A program made the translations under genes and the position numbers. DNA of 64,000 nucleotides, taken from positions 62,001 to 126,000 of the forward strand of contig CAWCCX010000018.1 in NCBI GenBank assembly GCA_963794155.1. The letters are read 5' to 3'. This document shows, piece by piece, positions 59,540 to 64,000 of this stretch. The notes below the pieces were generated by a model. The model ran no database searches. It had not been told where the DNA came from and was given only the letters and a program-made list of their open reading frames with translations. Source of the DNA: Roseiarcus sp963794155 (lineage in GTDB: Bacteria > Pseudomonadota > Alphaproteobacteria > Rhizobiales > Beijerinckiaceae). The first letter of the stretch is position 1. Each line of letters starts with the position of its first letter.

Positions 59540-59582
59540 GCCCTTTCACGGCGGAAACGCGGGTTCGATCCCCGCTGGGCGC
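59540..59582 (+). repeat. Right copy of tRNA-Glu 3' direct repeat (candidate att site)
   Basis: These 43 bases are identical to 56975-57017 of the tRNA-Glu gene, and the next four bases match except one. The 5' half of the tRNA is absent, so this is a relic, not a tRNA gene. It marks the right end of a 2.5-kb islet. The 480 bases onward to the next gene show no supportable gene. Confidence 0.75.
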
Positions 59583-59701
59583 GCCAATGAAATCAAACAG
59601 TTAACTAGAAGCCCGGCCGATCTGTCCGCCCTGTCATCCGGCTTTCGATTCCGCCAGTGCGTCTGACCAGCTGAAAAGCCTGCCCACTCGATCCGCGCCG
59701 C

Positions 59702-59723
59702 AAAAAGCCCCGCGCGAGCGGGG
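59702..59723 (-). terminator. Intrinsic terminator-like hairpin, minus strand
   Basis: On the minus strand ccccgc-tcgc-gcgggg is a 6-bp stem with a tetraloop, followed by ctttttg. This is a classic rho-independent terminator, but no gene is seen upstream of it on that strand. A related weaker hairpin lies at about 58355. Confidence 0.45.
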
Positions 59724-60065
59724 ACTCGGCGCGGGGCAGAATTGGCGCGCCCGGGCTGGGGGGCAAAGAAAAGGCGCGTCCTGCTATCCAACGCGCCTGG
59801 CGCACGGATCGTTCCCATAGGAAAGGGCGGCCCGAACGCCGCCCCATGGACGCTGATCGGCCGGGCGGTCGATCATCCCCGAATTGATGCGGCGCAGGAC
59901 GGCGCGAGGCCGACATTGCGCGGCAACTATTTACGAATGCGGGTTGGGTCTCATCGACATTTTATTCTTGTCAAAGTTCCGCCATTGGCGGAGGTTTGCG
60001 ACGTTATTCCGGAGAATACCGGTCAAGCGAGGAGTCGCCATTAACGCATCCAAGGGGGAGGAACC

Positions 60066-60890
60066 ATGAGCACGCTACGAAAGAGCCTCATCAGCGCGGC
60101 AGCTGTTATTGGCGCAATTTCAGGAGCTCACGCCGATACTCTGACCGCACAAGATCTGTCAGTTTTGGTGCAGTCGACAGTTTCGGATACCGACGCTGCC
60201 TTGCTTTACATTCTCGGCGGGAATGATCCGTCGGCGTCGCTGGTGCCGAAAGCCATCTTGAATTACAGCGCGACTGGCGACGACACGAGTTGGTCCGGCA
60301 CGCTGTCCGGAACTTTGGTCAATACCTTTGTGCTCTCCTACTCATCGAGCGGAGATACGGCCACGACGAACAGTTGGACCTCGTCGGGATCGCTCAGCGG
60401 GGTTGGATCGGTCCTCGGGAGCGGCGCCGCGAGCGTGACCTATCCGACTGCAACGACTTTCGACGTCTCGTTCTCCGACATGTTGTCGGCCGGAGGCAAC
60501 ACCTACAGCGTGAGCGGGTCCATCCCTGGTACGTTCAATTTGGATGGTTCTTACAATTTTGGACCGCCGTTGGAAGTAATCTCAAGTCCTGTCATGTATA
60601 GCGGCTCGGGGTCGTCGTCATATACCGGTGTGTTCAAGTGGTCATATTATCGCCTGTATCCAGATGACAAATCTGATCTCTGGGGAATACCGATCTGGCC
60701 CGGTGGCCCTTGGAACAATGTCTATAAGACGACTACGACGCCGGGAACTGGCATGTACGCGCTATCGGGCTTCATCCAGACGAGCGTTCCCGAGCCTTCG
60801 ACTTGGGCCATGATGCTCGTCGGATTCGTCGGCCTCGGCTTTGCGGGCTATCGCCAGCGACAGAAACTCACGGGCGCTGCGAGCGTTTGA
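60066..60890 (+). CDS. PEPxxWA-CTERM sorting-domain protein
   Basis: This 274-residue exported protein has a signal peptide (SLISAAAVIGAISGAHAD), a Ser/Thr/Gly-rich body (GDDTSWSGTLSGTLVNTFVLS, SYTGVFKWSYYRLYP) and a C-terminal signal VPEPSTWAMMLVGFVGLGFAGYRQRQK. This has the PEP-hydrophobic-basic form recognised by exosortase, which would cut and anchor it at the cell surface. GGGGGAGG precedes ATG 60066. No exosortase gene is in the window. The body gives no function. The upstream relic carries the same tail, so the two may be paralogues. Confidence 0.85.
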   Translation: MSTLRKSLISAAAVIGAISGAHADTLTAQDLSVLVQSTVSDTDAALLYILGGNDPSASLVPKAILNYSATGDDTSWSGTLSGTLVNTFVLSYSSSGDTATTNSWTSSGSLSGVGSVLGSGAASVTYPTATTFDVSFSDMLSAGGNTYSVSGSIPGTFNLDGSYNFGPPLEVISSPVMYSGSGSSSYTGVFKWSYYRLYPDDKSDLWGIPIWPGGPWNNVYKTTTTPGTGMYALSGFIQTSVPEPSTWAMMLVGFVGLGFAGYRQRQKLTGAASV

Positions 60891-60923
60891 GGACGGCGGC
60901 GATCAGGCGGCCACCGGAGTGAT

Positions 60924-61418
60924 TTATCTCCGTTTGGCTTTCTGTCGGGCGAAGACTTCGCGGCCTTCGCGATCGAGGATCCGCAGTCCGATCGTGTGAG
61001 GCGGCCACCTGGTGTTTGCGGCGGCGACGATTGCGGCAGATTTGTCCGCCGCTTCAATATGCTTCTCCGTCAAATTCATCGGGCCGCGATCGCGCGTCCC
61101 GCAGACAAATTGGATCCGGAATGGCTGGGGCCGTTCCGAGACGGTCAATGGCGGCGCGTCGTCGGTAGCGAATTCCAGTAAAGGCGGGCCGCTCGGCGCG
61201 TCGAGGCCGACGCGCTCGGATGTCCACCGGGCGATGACCGATGCGACGCGTGCCCATTCCTGCGCGGTTCCGTCGGCGCGGGCCTCTCGCTCCCGTCGGC
61301 GCGCTTCCGCCAACGCCCCGTCGCCAAACTCACGCACGAACATCCGCGCAACGGCGTCTATCCGCTCAATCCGTTCCAATTGCCAAAGCAACCATGCGAG
61401 CATGTCCGCCTCCCTCAT
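60924..61418 (-). CDS. Hypothetical protein
   Basis: This 164-residue frame begins MREADMLAWLLWQLERIERIDAVARMFVREFG, with an alternative ATG at 61403. It continues EWARVASVIARWTSERVG, a helical part, and a C-terminal strand region IQFVCGTRDRGPMNLTEKHIEAADKSAAIVAA ending LRILDREGREVFARQK. The regular hydrophobic pattern and the absence of a competing frame support a real gene. No family is recognised. It faces the PEP-CTERM protein convergently with 33 bases between. Confidence 0.55.
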   Translation of the reverse strand: MREADMLAWLLWQLERIERIDAVARMFVREFGDGALAEARRREREARADGTAQEWARVASVIARWTSERVGLDAPSGPPLLEFATDDAPPLTVSERPQPFRIQFVCGTRDRGPMNLTEKHIEAADKSAAIVAAANTRWPPHTIGLRILDREGREVFARQKAKRR

Positions 61419-61593
61419 TTCGACGCCGGAGGATCCGCTCGCGCCGGCGTCCGGGCGGCAAAGGCGCTTGTCGCCGCGAATGCGGCTCGTCGGCGTTCCG
61501 GCCGAAACTTGTCCCAGCGACAGCGCATCGCTTACCCAACGGATTGATCAGTATTCGGCCACTTCCGTTGACAGGAAATTAACAGCGACCAAA

Positions 61594-61806
61594 ATGAAGT
61601 TACGTATTATTTCCGGACGTTGCTTCGTCTCACGGTTCAGGCGATTGAAGGCAGGCCGGGTCGAAGGCGGAATCCTCACTTGCCCCCATCACGAGTTTCA
61701 ATATGATCTCACGGGCGGCGAGCGCCTGACAGCGTTCGAGGTGAAATTGCGATCGCACGCGGTGAGAGTGATCGGCGGCCGGGTCGAAGTGAAGCTTGAG
61801 ACCTGA
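61594..61806 (+). pseudogene. 3' relic of a Rieske [2Fe-2S] protein
   Basis: The last 50 residues of this frame are GRVEGGILTCPHHEFQYDLTGGERL and RSHAVRVIGGRVEVKLET, the second Rieske cysteine-histidine box (CPHH) and C-terminal strand. The first CxH box is gone, replaced by CFVSRFRRLKAG, so a cluster cannot form. Only the 3' third remains. It stops two bases before the NHL frame and looks like a gene cut from its 5' side. Confidence 0.65.
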
Positions 61807-61807
61807 C

Positions 61808-61984
61808 ATGCGCGTTTCGCTCGCCCTTCGTCATCAAGGCCCTGGGTCGACGCCGCTGGGGTTGCCGCACGGCGCCGTGCGCGACAGTCTGTGCTGGCCC
61901 TATGCCGTCGCTGCCTGCGCCGGCGGGCTCGCAATCGCCGATACCGGCAACAATCGCGTGTTGTTGTGGGACGTCGCGCCGTGA
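61808..61984 (+). pseudogene. NHL-repeat protein, internally deleted remnant
   Basis: ATG 61808 starts a 58-residue frame. Its second half, DSLCWPYAVAACAGGLAIADTGNNRVLLWD, is a single NHL blade (DTGNNRV). NHL proteins have several blades, so most of the gene is missing. The stop overlaps the hypF start (GTGA) as in an operon. NHL and Rieske genes occur beside some [NiFe]-hydrogenase loci. Confidence 0.6.
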
Positions 61985-64000
61985 AACCGCGCGGCGAACT
62001 CGCGCGCGAGCCGGCCTATCTCACGATGGAGATTCGGGTCCGCGGCCGCGTCCAGGGGGTGGGCTTTCGGCCAACGGTCTGGCGAATGGCGCGCGAGCTC
62101 GACCTTGCCGGCGAAGTGCTGAACGACGCCGAGGGGGTGCTGGTGCGGGTCGGCGGCGAGGCTCAGGCGGTCAACGACTTCCTCGCCCGGATCGCGCGCG
62201 AGCCGCCACCGCTGGCGCGGATCGACGCAATCGAGACCCACGCCTATCGCGGCCGGTTGTCCTCCGAATTCCGCATCGCGCAGAGTCAGACGGGGGCGGC
62301 GCATACGCAGGTCGCGCCGGACGCCGCCCTCTGCGGGGCCTGCGCGGCCGAGATCGCCAATCCGTTCGAGCGGCGCTTCCGCTATCCGTTCGCCAATTGC
62401 ACCCATTGCGGGCCGCGGCTCACCATCGTCGCCGGCATCCCTTACGACCGCGCCAATACCACAATGGCGCCATTCGTCATGTGCGCGGCCTGCGAGCAGG
62501 AATACCGGAACCCGGCCGATCGCCGCTTTCACGCCGAGGCGATCGCCTGCCATGCCTGCGGCCCTCGGACGCGTCTGATCCGGTTCGACGGCCGCGGGGT
62601 CAGCTTCGACCAACACTCGACGCTCGACGACGTCGATGCGGCGCGCGCGCTGTTGACGAACGGCGAAATCGTCGCCGTCAAGGGACTGGGCGGATTTCAC
62701 CTCGCCTGCGACGCGACCAACGCCGAGGCCGTCGCCCGGCTACGCCGGTTGAAGGAGCGTGAGCGGAAGCCGTTCGCGCTGATGGCCGCCGACGCGGAGA
62801 TCATCCGCCGCTATTGCACGGTGGATAGCGACGAGGAGCGGCTCCTCGCCGGCGCCGCGGCGCCAATCGTTCTCCTCCGCGCCGACGGGCCGCGCCCGCT
62901 GCCGCCGGAGATTGCGCCGGGCCTCGCGACGCTGGGCTTCATGCTGCCGACCACGCCGCTGCACGCGCTCCTGCTCAGGCGGATCGATCGCCCGGTCGTG
63001 ATGACCAGCGGCAATGTCGCCGACGAACCGCAGGCGACCGACAATGAGGAAGCGCGCGAGCGGCTGGCCGGGATCGCCGCTTACGCGCTCATCCACGACC
63101 GCGAGATCGCCAATCGGGTCGACGATTCGCTCGTCCGGGTTATGGCGGGACAGGCTCGAGTGCTGCGGCGGGCGCGCGGCTTCGCCCCTGCCCCGCTCAC
63201 GCTGCCGCCGGGCTTCGAGGCCGCGCCGCAACTCCTGGCGATGGGCGGCGAACTCAAGGCCACGTTCTGTCTCGTCAAGGACGGCGAGGCGATCCTGTCG
63301 CAGCATCAGGGCGACCTCGAGAACGCCGAAACCTTCGACGACTATCGACGGGCGCTTGCGCTTTACGGAAAACTGTTCGACCACCGGCCGGTCGCGCTCA
63401 TCGCCGACAAGCATCCGGAATATCTCTCGGCGAAGCTCGCGCGCGAGCGGGCGCGCTTGCAGGCCTTCGCGCTCATCGAGGTCCAGCATCATCACGCCCA
63501 CGTCGCCGCCTGCCTTGCCGAGAACCTCTATCCTCTCGACGCTCCGCTCGCGCTCGGCATCGTCCTCGACGGCCTCGGATGGGGCGACGATGGAACGCTT
63601 TGGGGCGGCGAATTCCTGCTTGCGGACTATCGCTCCTATGAGCGGCTCGGCCTGTTCAAGCCGGTGGCGATGCTGGGAGGCGCGCAGGCGGTTCGCGAGC
63701 CCTGGCGCAATCTCTACGCCCATCTGATGGCGGAGATGGGATGGGCGGAACTCAAGATGAATTTCGCCGAACTCGAACTCATCGCCGATCTCGCCCGCCG
63801 GCCGCGCGCGACCCTGGACGCGATGAGCCGCAACGGCCTCAACGCGCCCAAGGCCTCATCCTGCGGCCGCCTCTTCGACGCGGTCGCCGCCGCCCTCAAC
63901 ATCTGCCGCGAGCGGCAGGCCTACGAGGGCGAAGCGGCGGCGCGGCTCGAAGCAATCGTCGATCCCGACGCCGTGCTCGGCGATGACGAAGAGCTTGCCT
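61981..64000 (+). CDS. hypF: Carbamoyltransferase HypF (3' partial)
   Basis: HypF makes the cyanide ligands of [NiFe]-hydrogenase. The frame opens at GTG 61981 and is still open at the window edge, so it is 3' partial (about 673 residues seen). Domains in order are acylphosphatase (IRVRGRVQGVGFRPTVWRMA), two zinc fingers (LCGAC, NCTHCGPR, MCAACEQEY, ACHACGPR), YrdC-like (EIVAVKGLGGFHLACDATN) and the Kae1-like part (LIEVQHHHAHVAAC, GIVLDGLGWGDDGTLWGGEF). It overlaps the NHL relic by four bases. The rest of a hyp cluster should lie to the right. Confidence 0.95.
   Translation, partial: MKPRGELAREPAYLTMEIRVRGRVQGVGFRPTVWRMARELDLAGEVLNDAEGVLVRVGGEAQAVNDFLARIAREPPPLARIDAIETHAYRGRLSSEFRIAQSQTGAAHTQVAPDAALCGACAAEIANPFERRFRYPFANCTHCGPRLTIVAGIPYDRANTTMAPFVMCAACEQEYRNPADRRFHAEAIACHACGPRTRLIRFDGRGVSFDQHSTLDDVDAARALLTNGEIVAVKGLGGFHLACDATNAEAVARLRRLKERERKPFALMAADAEIIRRYCTVDSDEERLLAGAAAPIVLLRADGPRPLPPEIAPGLATLGFMLPTTPLHALLLRRIDRPVVMTSGNVADEPQATDNEEARERLAGIAAYALIHDREIANRVDDSLVRVMAGQARVLRRARGFAPAPLTLPPGFEAAPQLLAMGGELKATFCLVKDGEAILSQHQGDLENAETFDDYRRALALYGKLFDHRPVALIADKHPEYLSAKLARERARLQAFALIEVQHHHAHVAACLAENLYPLDAPLALGIVLDGLGWGDDGTLWGGEFLLADYRSYERLGLFKPVAMLGGAQAVREPWRNLYAHLMAEMGWAELKMNFAELELIADLARRPRATLDAMSRNGLNAPKASSCGRLFDAVAAALNICRERQAYEGEAAARLEAIVDPDAVLGDDEELA

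Noticed and set aside
59605..60044. Opposing open frames of about 100 residues right of the tRNA repeat.
   Set aside because: They are antisense to each other, Arg/Pro-rich, and one ends in the translated tRNA repeat, a known false-ORF pattern.

Overview
The window is GC-rich bacterial chromosome from an alphaproteobacterium, most likely of the order Hyphomicrobiales (Rhizobiales) and plausibly the Beijerinckiaceae/Methylocystaceae side of it. The basis is conserved local gene order and gene types: rpsF-rpsR-DUF2232-rplI, rplM-rpsI-argC, lepB-rnc-era, the tpiA/secG/PpiD-type foldase neighbourhood, ihfA next to a MerR gene and tRNA-Pro, a FixJ-like regulator, a MASE1 sensor kinase and PEPxxWA-CTERM proteins. 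The genus cannot be fixed from the sequence alone.

Layout. 1-8.3 kb is accessory and damaged: an MBL-fold hydrolase (5' cut by the window), a frameshifted M20 peptidase, a frameshifted beta-carbonic anhydrase, an aldo/keto reductase, a 3-methyladenine glycosylase, a tandem pair of VOC proteins beside a whole and a truncated NTF2-like gene, and a 2H phosphoesterase. 8.3-23 kb is mostly housekeeping: tRNA-Pro, MerR, IhfA, an SDR, the S6-S18-DUF2232-L9 operon, aldose epimerase, UDG, a broken NYN gene, FAH hydrolase, ArgC, S9/L13, a PaaI-like thioesterase, CinA C-terminal type, RatA/Coq10-like and SecG. 23-28.4 kb is a sugar ABC transporter operon with a fused double permease, then a Tat-exported CHAP/NlpC-like protein. 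Both lie between secG and tpiA and are bracketed by degenerate copies of the tpiA 3' end. 28.4-32.7 kb holds tpiA, a PpiD-like foldase and trpE.

32.9-42.4 kb is a signalling block with four different class III nucleotidyl cyclases, a MASE1 histidine kinase (frameshifted) with its FixJ-like regulator, and a LysM protein. 42.4-52.4 kb is metabolic: an orphan amino-acid binding protein, a cystathionine beta-lyase, a nucleoside hydrolase, a DUF255 thioredoxin-fold protein, a lipocalin-like protein, a ParB-like protein, an aromatic amino acid decarboxylase family enzyme and an AGPS-like FAD oxidase. 52.4-56.8 kb has a truncated MarR gene behind a palindromic repeat, then era, rnc, lepB and a quinone oxidoreductase.

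At 56.9 kb a tRNA-Glu(TTC) gene begins a small islet. A perfect 43-bp copy of its 3' half recurs at 59.54 kb, and the DNA between holds small ORFs and a decayed PEP-CTERM gene. Beyond it are an intact PEPxxWA-CTERM protein, a hypothetical gene, 3' relics of a Rieske and an NHL-repeat gene, and hypF, which runs off the right edge and suggests a [NiFe]-hydrogenase maturation locus to the right.

Two patterns stand out. Gene 3' ends (tpiA and tRNA-Glu) appear to have been reused as insertion points. Also, many non-essential genes carry single small indels (M20, carbonic anhydrase, NYN, kinase, a small ORF at 52.9 kb), while essential genes are intact; this is either real decay or assembly error.
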